Source: Nonomuraea sp. SBT364 (GTDB taxonomy: Bacteria > Actinomycetota > Actinomycetes > Streptosporangiales > Streptosporangiaceae). Taken from it: 64,000 nt of DNA. The position numbers were made by a program, and so were the translations under genes. This document shows, piece by piece, positions 41,567-50,137 of this stretch (positions are counted from its first letter, which is position 1; each line of letters opens with the position of its first letter). The notes beneath the pieces were generated by a model, which saw nothing but the letters and a program-made list of their open reading frames with translations, was not told the origin of the DNA and did not search any database. The stretch covers positions 24,627-88,626 of the forward strand of contig NZ_LAVL01000022.1 of assembly GCF_001083785.1 (NCBI RefSeq). Reading direction: 5' to 3'.

Positions 41567-42886
41567 GTGAACGTTCTGACGTCGTCGCGTGGCCGCCAGG
41601 CCGGCATGGACCTGCTGCTGGGGCTCATGACCGTCGCCTCGCTGTGGCTGTCGGACGACCCGCTGCCTGAACACGCGTGGACCGGCATGACGACGCTGCG
41701 GGTGTCCGGCACCGTGCTCCTGTGCGTCGCGGCGGCGACCTGGCGCAGGTGGCCGCTGCTGGCTGCCGCGCTCCCCCTGGTGCTGGGCACGGTCGTCGCC
41801 GGGGACGTCTACGTGTCGCAGCTCATGCCGGCCGTCATCCTGTTCTCCTTCCTGCTGGGGCGGCGCACCGCTGGCCGTTCCGCCGGGACGCAGGTCGCCG
41901 CACTGGTCGCGGTCGCCGCCATCGCGCTGGCTTTCGCGTCCGGGCACGGGACCGGCGGGGATTGGTTCTCCGCCGCTTCCACTTTGCTGGTCATGGTCGT
42001 GGTCCCGTGGGCGGTGGGCCAGTACTTGCGCCTGCAGGCCGACCTGGCGACCGCCGGATTCGAGCTCGCCGCCCGCCTTGAGCACGAGCAGGCGCGGGCC
42101 ACCAGGCGGGAACGGCTGCGCGAGCGGGCCCGCATCGCCTCGGACATGCACGATTCCCTGGGCCATGAGCTCAGCCTCCTGGCCGTGCGCGCCGCTGCCC
42201 TGCAGGTCGCCGCCGACACCGCCCCGGCGTTGCGGCAGTCTGCCGCTGAACTGCGCGAGTCCGCCGCCACGGCCACCGACCGGCTGCGACAGATCATCCG
42301 GGTGCTGCGTCAGGACGATGAGCACGCCCCGGTCGACCCGCTCGGCGGTTCCGTGGCCGCACTGGTGGAGCGGGCCTCGGCCTCCGGCGTGGACGTGCGC
42401 CTGGAGACCGGCCAGGAGGCGGAGGCCGGGCTGCCTGACCCGACCGCCCGGGCCGCCATCCGCGTCGTGCAGGAGGGGCTGACCAACGCGACCAAGTACG
42501 CCCCCGGATCTGTCGTCCGCGTGAGCTTGCACCGCACCAGCGACATGCTGGAGGTGACCGTCGCCAACGGGCGGGCGCACGGCATGCAGCAGATGCCGGC
42601 CGACCCGGCCGGATCTGGGTACGGGCTGGTCGGCCTGGACGAACGCATCCGCCTGGCCGGCGGCACGTTGCGTGCAGGTCCCGACGGCGACGGGTTCACG
42701 CTTACCGCCTGTCTGCCCGTGGACGCTCAGCAGGCCGCCGCGCCGTCGCCGGTTACTCGCCCGGAGCTGGCCCTGACCGGGGCGCGTCAGACGCTGCACC
42801 GCAGCCTGGTTACCACGTTCTGGGCGCCCACCGTTCTGGGCGTCGTCCTCGTTGCGGTGTTCCTGCTCCGGGGCGGAACGTTGTAA
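41567..42886 (+). CDS. Sensor histidine kinase (NarL-partner, HisKA_3)
   Basis: 439 residues. Four or five transmembrane helices occupy residues 14-155 with no large extracellular sensor, like intramembrane-sensing kinases. HisKA_3 dimerisation region with phospho-acceptor H195 (ASDMHDSLGHELSLL). ATPase domain: VVQEGLTNATKYAPGSVVRV (N box) and GYGLVGLDERIRLAGG (G box). An extra C-terminal helix (WAPTVLGVVLVAVFLLRGG) is unusual. GTG 41567 chosen; ATG 41606 (MDLLLGLM) is an alternative. Such kinases commonly sense cell-envelope antibiotics through a cognate ABC exporter, here the adjacent divergent operon. Confidence 0.92.
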   Translation: MNVLTSSRGRQAGMDLLLGLMTVASLWLSDDPLPEHAWTGMTTLRVSGTVLLCVAAATWRRWPLLAAALPLVLGTVVAGDVYVSQLMPAVILFSFLLGRRTAGRSAGTQVAALVAVAAIALAFASGHGTGGDWFSAASTLLVMVVVPWAVGQYLRLQADLATAGFELAARLEHEQARATRRERLRERARIASDMHDSLGHELSLLAVRAAALQVAADTAPALRQSAAELRESAATATDRLRQIIRVLRQDDEHAPVDPLGGSVAALVERASASGVDVRLETGQEAEAGLPDPTARAAIRVVQEGLTNATKYAPGSVVRVSLHRTSDMLEVTVANGRAHGMQQMPADPAGSGYGLVGLDERIRLAGGTLRAGPDGDGFTLTACLPVDAQQAAAPSPVTRPELALTGARQTLHRSLVTTFWAPTVLGVVLVAVFLLRGGTL

Positions 42887-43320
42887 TGGCTGCTTTGCCT
42901 CGAGTGGATGTCATTGATCTCCATCGTGTCGCTGCGAGGGAGGGCAGGCCCCCGGTCCGCTGGCCCTCGCCGTGAAGCCCGGCAACCCAGTAGTTCGGGG
43001 GCAGGAGTGCGTAGCGCCAGAATCCGGTCCGCTCCTCCCCGAAGGCCGACCCGAGCGACCCCGATCACTCCGAAGCGGCATGATCATCAAGCATTGATCT
43101 CGGACGGAAGATGACGACCGAGTCACCCGAGCAGGACGAGCGGACGCTGTGCCGTTACAGGGGTTGAGGAACCCAGGAACAGCAGTTGGCGGTGATAATG
43201 ATCTTGATGTGGCAGGCAGTCCTGGTGGATTCGCGCTGGTCGAAGACCTCCGGCGGCGGACCTGACGCACTGGCCGCCGCCCATGCACCTGTCCCTGGTC
43301 GATGATGTTGTCCATGGTGC
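42887..43320. other. 430-base spacer without a supported gene
   Basis: Short frames on both strands lack ribosome sites and motifs. A tiny frame directly after the kinase stop (MAALPRVDVIDLHRVAARE) has no further support. It lies between the kinase gene and the end of the P450 operon on the opposite strand. Confidence 0.4.
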
Positions 43321-44505
43321 TTACCAGGTCACCGGGAGGGAGAGCACGCCGTTGACGGGTGCCAGCTCGCGGTAGCGCAGCTCCTCATGCGGCACGGCGA
43401 GCCGTAGCGTGGGAAATCGGCGCAGGAGGGCCGGCAGGGCGAGGCGGAGCTCCATGCGTGCCAGCTGCTGGCCGAGGCATTGGTGGATGCCGTGCCCGAA
43501 GGCGACGTGAGCGCTGGGGCGGCGGGTGACGTCGAAGGTGTCGGGCTCGGCCATCAGTGCCGGGTCACGGTTGGCCGAGGGCAGGGACACCGCCACCCGC
43601 TCGCCCTCGTGGATCACCTGGCCGGCCAGGGCGAACTCCTCGATCGCGGTGCGGATGGCGCCGTTGTTGACGATCGACAGGTAGCGGAGCATTTCCTCGA
43701 TCGCGCCGTTGACCACCTCGGGATCCTCCCGCACCAGCGCGAGCTGGTCGGGGTGACGCAGCAGGAGCAGGGTGCCGAGGGCGAGCATGTTGGCCGTGGT
43801 TTCATGCCCGGCGATCAGCAGGAGATTGCCGATGCCGATCAGGTCGTCATCGCTGAGCTCGTCGCCGTGCTCCCGGACCAGCATGCCGAGGATGTCCGCG
43901 CCGGGGTTCTCGCGCTGAGCGGCCACCAGATCGCCCATGTAGGTGTGCATCTCCATGGCGTTGGCGAACTGCTCCTCCATGGTGAGGCTGAGGTCGAGCA
44001 TGGTATCGCTGTGCCGTTGGAAGTCCGCGCGGTCCTCATACGGGACACCGAGCAGCTCGCAGATCACCAGTGACGGCAGCGGCAACGCGAAGGCGGTCAT
44101 CAGGTCCACCGGCCCCCCGGCCTGTTCCATCCGGTCCAGGGCTTCGTCGACAAGCTCAACGAAGCGGGGGCGGAAAGCATTGATCCGCCGGACGGTGAAC
44201 TCGCCGGTCAACAGTCGCCTGACGCGGGTGTGGTCGGGCGGGTCCATGGCCACCAGGAAGCCGGCCTGCTCGCCGATCAACTGCCTCAGCTTGGCGTCCG
44301 GGCGGCTGCTCAGGTGCGGGCAGGCGAGCGCTTCGCGGGCGGCGCCGTACCCGATGACCAGCCGGACGTCGACGAGGTCACCGGTCGGCAGGAGCGACTG
44401 GGAGGTCGAGACGGGATCGGTTTCACGCAGCCGGGCCAGCTCCGGGTCGGGGCTGAAGGGGCTGGCCGCGTCCCTGCGGATCGGCAACGGAACGTTCTCG
44501 GGCAT
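43321..44505 (-). CDS. Cytochrome P450
   Basis: 394 residues, soluble bacterial type resembling CYP105/107. I-helix AGHETT (LLLIAGHETTANMLALG), ExxR in IEEMLRYLS, haem loop FGHGIHQCLGQQLARME with the axial Cys near residue 346. N-terminal DPELARLRETDPVS is typical. It is the last gene of a leftward set: ECF41 sigma, NAD(P)H-binding epimerase-like protein, small membrane protein, P450. The 34-base gap to the membrane protein gene supports co-transcription, so its activity may belong to the ECF41 response. Substrate unknown. Confidence 0.94.
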   Translation of the reverse strand: MPENVPLPIRRDAASPFSPDPELARLRETDPVSTSQSLLPTGDLVDVRLVIGYGAAREALACPHLSSRPDAKLRQLIGEQAGFLVAMDPPDHTRVRRLLTGEFTVRRINAFRPRFVELVDEALDRMEQAGGPVDLMTAFALPLPSLVICELLGVPYEDRADFQRHSDTMLDLSLTMEEQFANAMEMHTYMGDLVAAQRENPGADILGMLVREHGDELSDDDLIGIGNLLLIAGHETTANMLALGTLLLLRHPDQLALVREDPEVVNGAIEEMLRYLSIVNNGAIRTAIEEFALAGQVIHEGERVAVSLPSANRDPALMAEPDTFDVTRRPSAHVAFGHGIHQCLGQQLARMELRLALPALLRRFPTLRLAVPHEELRYRELAPVNGVLSLPVTW

Positions 44506-44539
44506 AACAAAGACGCCTTTCTGCGGGAAGGTGGAGGAA

Positions 44540-44938
44540 TTACGCCTTTTCGAGCCGGCTGGTGAGCGGAAGCAGCACCAGCGGGATCACGACAGCCGCC
44601 GTGAGTGCGGCCAGCAACGGCACGCGTTCGCCGGGCGTGAGATGGTGCAGCAGCTGGATGTGGATCACTAGGTGCGGCGCGGCGAACACCAGGTACACGG
44701 CGAGCGCCGTACGGACCATGCTCCGCCGTACGATGAAGAAGCTCACGCCCAGCACCACCGACGTAGCCAGGCTCATCGCGCCGTAGTCCATCATCAGATG
44801 CGCGTTGTACGGCATGCGCATCCCCACCCACGGAATATCGAAGAACGAGCGGGGCAACAACAGCGCCCAACTCCCCACGGCGAACTGCGCCACGGCGAGG
44901 AAGGCCAGGCCCGCCCGCAGCCAGGTGCGGGCGCTCAT
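44540..44938 (-). CDS. Four-helix membrane protein in the ECF41 operon
   Basis: 132 residues with four hydrophobic segments (AGLAFLAVAQFAVGSWALLL, MDYGAMSLATSVVLGVSFFI, VRTALAVYLVFAAPHLVIHI, VPLLAALTAAVVIPLVLLPL) and the histidines H83-x-H-x-x-H-H-like cluster in HLVIHIQLLHHLTPGE. I do not recognise a named family with certainty; DoxX-like or DUF4345-type proteins have this size. Its ATG overlaps the epimerase stop (ATGA at 44935-44938), so translation is coupled. Confidence 0.8.
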   Translation of the reverse strand: MSARTWLRAGLAFLAVAQFAVGSWALLLPRSFFDIPWVGMRMPYNAHLMMDYGAMSLATSVVLGVSFFIVRRSMVRTALAVYLVFAAPHLVIHIQLLHHLTPGERVPLLAALTAAVVIPLVLLPLTSRLEKA

Positions 44939-45681
44939 GCGGCGAGGAACTGCTCGAAGGTGATGCGTCCGTCGGCGTGCTCAGGGGTCAGATGTCCCCC
45001 TTCGCGGTAGCCGCGGATGCCGGCCCCCTGCATCGGCACCGACACCACCGGCCGGCGGCGGCTGGAGCGCGCGCGAGCGTAGGCGCGGGCCAGATCGGCG
45101 GCAGGGCGCACCTCGGGCCCGCCCATGTCCGGCACCCGGCCGGCCGGCGGCGCGCCGGCCAGCATGGCCAGGCGGGCGGCCACCTCACCGGCGTCGACGG
45201 GCTGGAAGCTGACCCCGCTGGGCATCACGATCGCCGGTAGCCACCACTGGCTCTTGCACATCCAGACGATGAGCTCGTGGAACTGGGTCGTACGCTGGAT
45301 CGTCCACGGCAGGCCAGAGCGTTCCACGAGCTGCTCGCAGGCCAGCTTCGCCCGGTAGTAAGCCATGTCCACCCGGCCGACACCGACAATGGACACGTAC
45401 ACTAGATGCGGGCGCCCGGCACGCACCGCCATCTGGATGAGGTTGCGCGTGCCATCGATGTCCGCACGGCCATTACCGGTCGCGCAGTGGACGATCACAC
45501 CGACGCCGTCGACCGCCTCCTCCAGGCCCTCACCGGTGAGTAGGTCACCGCCCCACGTCTGCTCATCCGATGGCGGCCTGCGGCTCAGCACGCGGACGGT
45601 ATGACCGTCCGACAGAAGCTGTGGCACGAGCGCGCGGCCGAGCCGGCCGGTACCGCCCGTCACCAGGATCGGGTTCGTCAC
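44935..45681 (-). CDS. NAD(P)H-binding SDR/NmrA-like epimerase, ECF41 partner
   Basis: 248 residues of the atypical SDR (NmrA/TMR-like) group. ILVTGGTGRLGRALVPQLLS holds the dinucleotide motif G-G-T-G-x-L-G, GVIVHCATGNGRADIDGTRN the substrate edge, and YYRAKLACEQLVERSGLPWT the Y-x-x-x-K. GTG start with GGAGGA upstream. In comparative studies ECF41 sigma genes are linked to carboxymuconolactone decarboxylases, oxidoreductases or epimerases (COE); this is such an epimerase, 98 bases downstream of the sigma gene. Physiological substrate unknown. Confidence 0.9.
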   Translation of the reverse strand: MTNPILVTGGTGRLGRALVPQLLSDGHTVRVLSRRPPSDEQTWGGDLLTGEGLEEAVDGVGVIVHCATGNGRADIDGTRNLIQMAVRAGRPHLVYVSIVGVGRVDMAYYRAKLACEQLVERSGLPWTIQRTTQFHELIVWMCKSQWWLPAIVMPSGVSFQPVDAGEVAARLAMLAGAPPAGRVPDMGGPEVRPAADLARAYARARSSRRRPVVSVPMQGAGIRGYREGGHLTPEHADGRITFEQFLAA

Positions 45682-45740
45682 GGGTAGGAATCCTCCGTGG
45701 AGAGCGCGATACCGGTGTTCCGGCCTCGCGCGGCTGTCAG

Positions 45741-45776
45741 GTCACCGCCCACGCCGGGTCCGGCGTGGGCGGTCAC
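45741..45776 (-). terminator. Long hairpin between ECF41 sigma gene and its partner operon
   Basis: ACCGCCCACGCCGG (45744-45757), GT, CCGGCGTGGGCGGT (45760-45773): 14-base arms, extended beyond one mismatch. It begins four bases after the sigma stop (minus strand). It would separate sigma transcription from the epimerase operon, implying a separate promoter for the latter in 45682-45740. Confidence 0.75.
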
Positions 45777-45779
45777 CCG

Positions 45780-46676
45780 TTACGAACCGGATAGGGCTCC
45801 GGAATGTGACAACCGGAGCTTGTCGGGGTTGGCGATGATGCGGATCCTGCTGATCTGGCCGTTCGACATCTCCGGTACCAGCACGCCGACCAGTTCCTCG
45901 CCGGCCCGGGCCAGCAGCCCCAGTGCGCCGTTCACCTCCGCAGCCGACAGTCTCACCCCCTCACCGGCGATGCTCAGCGATCCCACCAAGTAGCGCGCCA
46001 CCTGGGAGACGCCGGAGATGGGCCGCCGGGCAGCGCCGACCCTGCCGCCACCGTCCACCCACACGGTCACGTCCTCGGCCAGCACCTTCACCAACCCCGG
46101 CAGGTCCCCCTGCTGCGCGGCTGCCAGGAAGCTCTCCACCAGGTCGCGGCGGCGAGCCTGGTCCAATCGGCGATCGGAGCGACCACGCGCCTCGATCAGG
46201 CGCCGGCGAGCTCGGGTGTACAGCTGCCGGGAGTTCGCCTCGGAGGAGTTGATGACCTCGGCCGTCTCCCGATGGCTGTAGCCGAAGGCTTCGCGCAGGA
46301 CGAACACCGCGCGCTCCACCGGGTTGAGCCTTTCCAGCAGCACCAGGAAGGCCATCGAGACGAACTCCCGCTGCTCGGCGCTGTCCAGCGGGCCCAAAGC
46401 ACCGCCCGCGGTCAGCACCGGCTCCGGCAGCCAGAAACCGACACAGCTCTCCCTACGCGCACGCGCGGACGTCAACCGGTTCACGCACAGGTTGGTGGCG
46501 ACCTTGGCCAGCCACGCCCACGGCGACGCGACAGCGCTCGCCTGATGCCAACGCAGGAAGGCGTCCTGGACGACGTCCTCGGCCTCCTCCGCCGAACCCA
46601 GCATGCGATAGGCCAACCCGAACAGCTTCGAGCGATGCCGCTCGAACTCCTCGACCGCATCAACTGTCACGCCCAC
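45780..46676 (-). CDS. sigJ: ECF41-type sigma factor (SigJ) with SnoaL-like extension
   Basis: 298 residues with both ECF41 hallmarks: WLPEP in VGFWLPEPVLTAGG between sigma-2 and sigma-4, and DGGG in VWVDGGGRVGAARRP in the C-terminal SnoaL-like domain. Sigma-2: RMLGSAEEAEDVVQDAFLRW; sigma-4: LNPVERAVFVLREAFGYSHR and INSSEANSRQLYTRARRRLI. No ECF41-type promoter (TGTCACA-n16-CGTC) is apparent immediately upstream. The gene heads the leftward set of epimerase, membrane protein and P450, its likely regulon. The C-terminal domain probably replaces an anti-sigma factor. Confidence 0.94.
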   Translation of the reverse strand: MGVTVDAVEEFERHRSKLFGLAYRMLGSAEEAEDVVQDAFLRWHQASAVASPWAWLAKVATNLCVNRLTSARARRESCVGFWLPEPVLTAGGALGPLDSAEQREFVSMAFLVLLERLNPVERAVFVLREAFGYSHRETAEVINSSEANSRQLYTRARRRLIEARGRSDRRLDQARRRDLVESFLAAAQQGDLPGLVKVLAEDVTVWVDGGGRVGAARRPISGVSQVARYLVGSLSIAGEGVRLSAAEVNGALGLLARAGEELVGVLVPEMSNGQISRIRIIANPDKLRLSHSGALSGS

Positions 46677-47414
46677 CAGCCTCTCAGCCCCCTACGGGCC
46701 CGGTCGCCTGGAGGCCACGACCGGTCCGCTCGCCCTGCCGCAGCGATCGGGGACCGCGGAGCGAGTCGGGCCGGACCGCTTCCAGGTCGGTTCACGCTCC
46801 CCGGCCAGCCAGCTCAGCAGTCAATTCGCTCATTCGGAACGTGTTCGGAACACCTGTTGATCTTGCTTGTTCTGGACAGGGTTGGTGACATGGGTATGCG
46901 GGCATCGATGGTGCCCGCTGCCTCCGCATCAGGCCCGTCATGTCTTTCTCCTGAGCACGGCGTGGATCGGTTCGAGGCAAAGAAGGGCTCCCGTTACCGG
47001 CGGGAGCCCTTCTCCATGTTCGGTCCCGGCCGCCACCCCGTTCGGGACGCCGAGTCGAAACCTCACGGACGGCATTCCGGAAGGCCTGGCTCTCACCGGA
47101 ATCCACTTCCGGACAGACCAGCACACCAAGCGAGCGTTCGGTAGTGCCGCTCCGAAAGAGCGATAACGAATCCCGGCCGTCCCGATATGCCGTGGCCTCT
47201 TGAACCCTCCGCACCACAAGACTGAGTCTGGCCTGAATCAGTTGCGCCCACTGGCCGGTAACCGGGGGCGCAAACAAAGAATCGCCGCGCTCACGAGAAG
47301 GGCGAAACACATCAAAATGGATACTCAGTCACTTATTCCGCACCGCCCGCAGGAAAGCGCCGGCCACAGCCGCCGCCGGCCCTCGGGACGCTACGTCCCG
47401 CCCACCGCATCGCC
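46677..47414. other. 740-base region with regulatory-looking dyads but no clear gene
   Basis: Contains a direct repeat TTCGGAAC-GTG-TTCGGAAC (46833-46851) overlapping the dyad GTGTTC-G-GAACAC (46841-46853), the terminator at 46982-47014, and a further stem TTGCGCCC / GGGCGCAA (47242-47273) ahead of the small membrane protein gene. An ATG at 47319 opens a 35-codon frame (MDTQSLIPHRPQESAGHS) that may be the original start of that gene in another frame. Confidence 0.4.
46982..47014. terminator. Orphan 13-bp terminator hairpin
   Basis: AGAAGGGCTCCCG (46982-46994), loop TTACCGG, CGGGAGCCCTTCT (47002-47014): perfect 13-base stem. On the plus strand no gene ends near it, so it either terminates an unrecognised small transcript starting near 46860 or is the leftover of a deleted gene. 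Confidence 0.75.
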
Positions 47415-47585
47415 GTGCTGGTGATCGTGCTCGGCATCGTCATCACCTTGCTGGCACTGGGACACAGCACCACCGAGGCCCTCGGCCTGGTCCTGGCCAC
47501 CGGTGCGGTCGCAGCCCAACTCATCGCCTGGCTGAGCGGCCAGAACCCCCCGCAGCAGCAGAGCCGGATCGAAGGGCGAGAATAA
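47415..47585 (+). CDS. Small single- or two-helix membrane protein upstream of HTH/binding-protein gene
   Basis: From a GTG at 47415 the frame encodes VLVIVLGIVITLLALGHSTT, EALGLVLATGAVAAQLIAWL and a polar tail QNPPQQQSRIEGRE, ending at TAA 47583-47585. The last A of the stop is the first base of the next gene's ATG (TAATG), i.e. translational coupling. Coding similarity in this frame seems to extend upstream (PAGKRRPQPPPAL), so the true start may lie further left or the 5' part may be frameshifted. Family not recognised; such a membrane protein is regularly found before this type of HTH/binding-protein fusion. Confidence 0.5.
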   Translation: MLVIVLGIVITLLALGHSTTEALGLVLATGAVAAQLIAWLSGQNPPQQQSRIEGRE

Positions 47586-49390
47586 TGCCCGGCCCCGATC
47601 CGACCCAATTCACCACCGCGGCCGAATTCCAGGAGGGTCTGCGCCCCCTGGTCGACCAGGCGATTTGACGGACCGTCAAATCGCCGAGCGGTCGAACGGC
47701 GAAATCGGCCCGACAACCGTCTGGACCAATCGTAGGAAACAAGACGGGCTGGCGTCACAGCACGCCGTGAAGCACATCGTCAGGGCATGCACCCCCGAGG
47801 GCGAGGCGGAGGGGGCAGAGACGCTGTGGCTCGCGGCCCACGAACGCATTCAGCGCAGCCCTGTCATCACCGGAGAAGACCCGGCGTCGTCACCGGCGGT
47901 GCCGAGCCCACCACCCCCACGGCCCACCCAACGGCCGGTCATCGCGAGCTTTGGGAACGCTCTGCGCAGCCATCCCAGGCGGAGGCTGGCGATCATGACC
48001 ATGCTTGGGGTGGCCTTAGCCGCGATCGTGTCGGCCACCATCTCCTACAACAGCCACTGCAGCACCTTCGATACGGCCCTGAAGCGCACTTCGGACGGGC
48101 AGGAGTGTGTGGGAGCGATAGACCCGCAAGGCCGCCCCGAGGTGTTCGGCCCCAAGCTCGAACCCGTCATGAAGCTGATAGCCGAACAGGACGCCGAGGC
48201 GATGAAGGCCGGCCCTGGCAGCTACGTGACGGTCGCGTTCATGGGGCCGCTCACCTCTGACGAACCGCGGGTCGTCCACCAACTGGAGGGTGCCTACACC
48301 GCCCAGGCCAAGGAGAACGCTTCCGGGGACTACCCGAAGATCAGGCTCGTGGTAGCCAACCAGGGCGACAATGAGACGCATTGGGACGACGCCGTCTCGG
48401 CATTGCTGACCATGGTCGATGATCCCGATCGTCTGCTGGCGGTGGCCGGACTGGGACTGAGCCAAGAGGAGAGCGTGCTGGCGACCCGGAAGCTGGCCGC
48501 CAGCGGTATCCCCGTGATCGGGGACATCATCACCGCCGACGGATTCAACGCCACCGGGACGATCGACGGCAAAGACCCGATCCGCGGCCTGGTCCAGACG
48601 AGTCCCAACAACACCAGCCAGCTGAACGCAGAGGTGACCGACGTCGGCAGCGAGGACTACTACACCAAGTCCCTGGCCGAAGCATTCGAGAACCACCCCG
48701 ACCTCAAGACCTACTTGCCGGCCAGCGGCCTGACCTTCCCCTTGGACCCCGAGGACGGGCGCAAAGCACTGAAAACCATCTCCAACACCCTGTGCGGGAA
48801 AGTCCTACCCGACATGGTGTTCTATGCCGCGCGCCAGAGCTCCCTGCCCACCTTCCTGGACCTGCTGCGACATCGCCCCTGCAGCCGCGAGCCCATCATC
48901 GTGATAACCGGCTCGGACGGCGCCGGGCTTCGCGGTCAGGACATCCCCGCGCTGAACGACCCGAACGCTCCCATCAGCGTCGTCTACGTCCCCTTGGCTG
49001 ACCCGGCCCAGCTGGAAAGCGCCGGAAACCCCTACCGCCTCGGGTTTCAGACCCTTCAAGGAGTTCTTCACCCACCGCTTCCCGGCCGAGCACCTGGACA
49101 CGGGGTGGGCCATCAAGTCTTACGACGCGGTGATCACCGCGGTCACCGCCATCCGTGAGGCCACCGAGAAGGGCGGAACACCCAATCCCGCGCTTTCCAC
49201 CCTCTCCAACGTCCGCAACCAGCTCCAACTGTTCAGCGCCACCAACATCGTCCACGGCGCCAGCGGGGACTTCAACATCCACCCCGAGACCGGCGACAGA
49301 GTCCACGACGACGCCTACCCCCTCCAACCCAACCGCCTCCCTTCGCCCATCCCCACCTCGCAAGAACCCACACCGCACTCAACGCCCTAA
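47585..49390 (+). pseudogene. HTH - transmembrane - type-1 binding-protein fusion, two frameshifts
   Basis: Starts MPGPDPTQFTTAAEFQEGLR, PLVDQAI and stops at TGA, but with one base restored continues LTDRQIAERSNGEIGPTTVW, i.e. an HTH_31-like domain. It then has a Pro-rich linker, a transmembrane helix (LAIMTMLGVALAAIVSATIS) and an extracytoplasmic ligand-binding domain (YVTVAFMGPLTSDEPRVVHQ, LLAVAGLGLSQEESVLATRK, MVFYAARQSSLPTFLDLLRH). A second shift near 49040-49050 precedes FKEFFTHRFPAEHLDTGWAI and the end at TAA 49388-49390. The architecture (cytoplasmic HTH, membrane anchor, outer sensor) is known from actinobacteria. In this copy it is broken twice. Confidence 0.85.
47659..47685. repeat. 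Perfect 27-nt palindrome at the frameshift site
   Basis: GGCGATTTGACGG (47659-47671), central A, CCGTCAAATCGCC (47673-47685). It coincides with the position where the reading frame of the HTH domain is lost (QAI-stop versus LTDRQIAER). Confidence 0.9.
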
Positions 49391-49857
49391 AGAAGCCGCC
49401 AGGTAACGCAGCGTAAGTTCCGCAACGCCACGGCAGGTCCAGCCCGTAGCCGGGGCTTGAGCCATCCCCGGCTACAGCAGCATGACCACAGGCTCTTCGG
49501 CGGTGCTCGGCAACCACCCGCTGGGTGAGAGGGGCCCATCGGCGGGGAACGACCGGTTCGGGACGGATTCGATCAAGGGCGTCGCCGGCCGCCACGACGT
49601 GCCGACCGGGCAGGTTTAGGGCCTGCCGTCTTCGACCGCCAGGTCTTTCTCGGCCATTCCCAGCCTCAAGGTCATCGTCGGCGGGGCAGCCCGTCTTACG
49701 GTCCAGCGCGTCGTGGCGCCTATTCGGCCCTCAAGAACGGGCACCCGCTGATGGCCGGAGAACGCTCGCCTGTGGTGAGTGGCCCATCCTGGGCGCCGAT
49801 CACCAGGCGATCCGTGACCTTGATCAGCTTCGGGAATAGGTATTCTCGGAAGTCAGT
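49391..49857. other. 470-base spacer, no gene supported
   Basis: Frames on both strands are open but incoherent. A minus-strand stretch (RRWAPLTQRVVAEHRR) looks protein-like but I cannot assign it. The segment leads into an integrase remnant. Confidence 0.35.
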
Positions 49858-50107
49858 ATTCGGTGGCGTTGGCCGACCGTTCAGAGCGCGGGTCATCGAC
49901 GCGTGCAGGCGCGAAATCGGCTACACCCTGCACCAGCTGCGCCACTCCCGACTGACCCGACCTGGCGAGGACGGCTGTTCGTCGTCCATGCTCATGGCCC
50001 TGTCCGGCCACCGGAACCTGCGCACCCTGAGCATCTACGTCCAGCCCAGCACCGAAGCCGTCGCCGCCGCGCTCGCCGAGCACGACCCCGGCCGCCGACA
50101 CCACTGA
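49858..50107 (+). pseudogene. C-terminal remnant of a second tyrosine recombinase
   Basis: Plus frame ending at TGA 50105-50107: GYTLHQLRHSRLTRPGEDGC, SSSMLMALSGHRNLRTLSIY and VQPSTEAVAAALAEHDPGRR. It contains the H-x-x-R, the second His (SGHRN) and the nucleophile Tyr (LSIYVQPS) of a phage-type integrase. The first catalytic Arg and the whole N-terminal half are missing. It belongs to a different integrase lineage from the copy at 38413. Confidence 0.85.
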
Positions 50108-50137
50108 CCCGCGCTACCCCGAAGGCAGAATCCCCCC

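Noticed and set aside
47200..47424. 74-codon plus-strand frame starting in the 47.2 kb region
   Set aside because: No ribosome site or hydrophobic segment; the coding signal for the small membrane protein lies in another frame.
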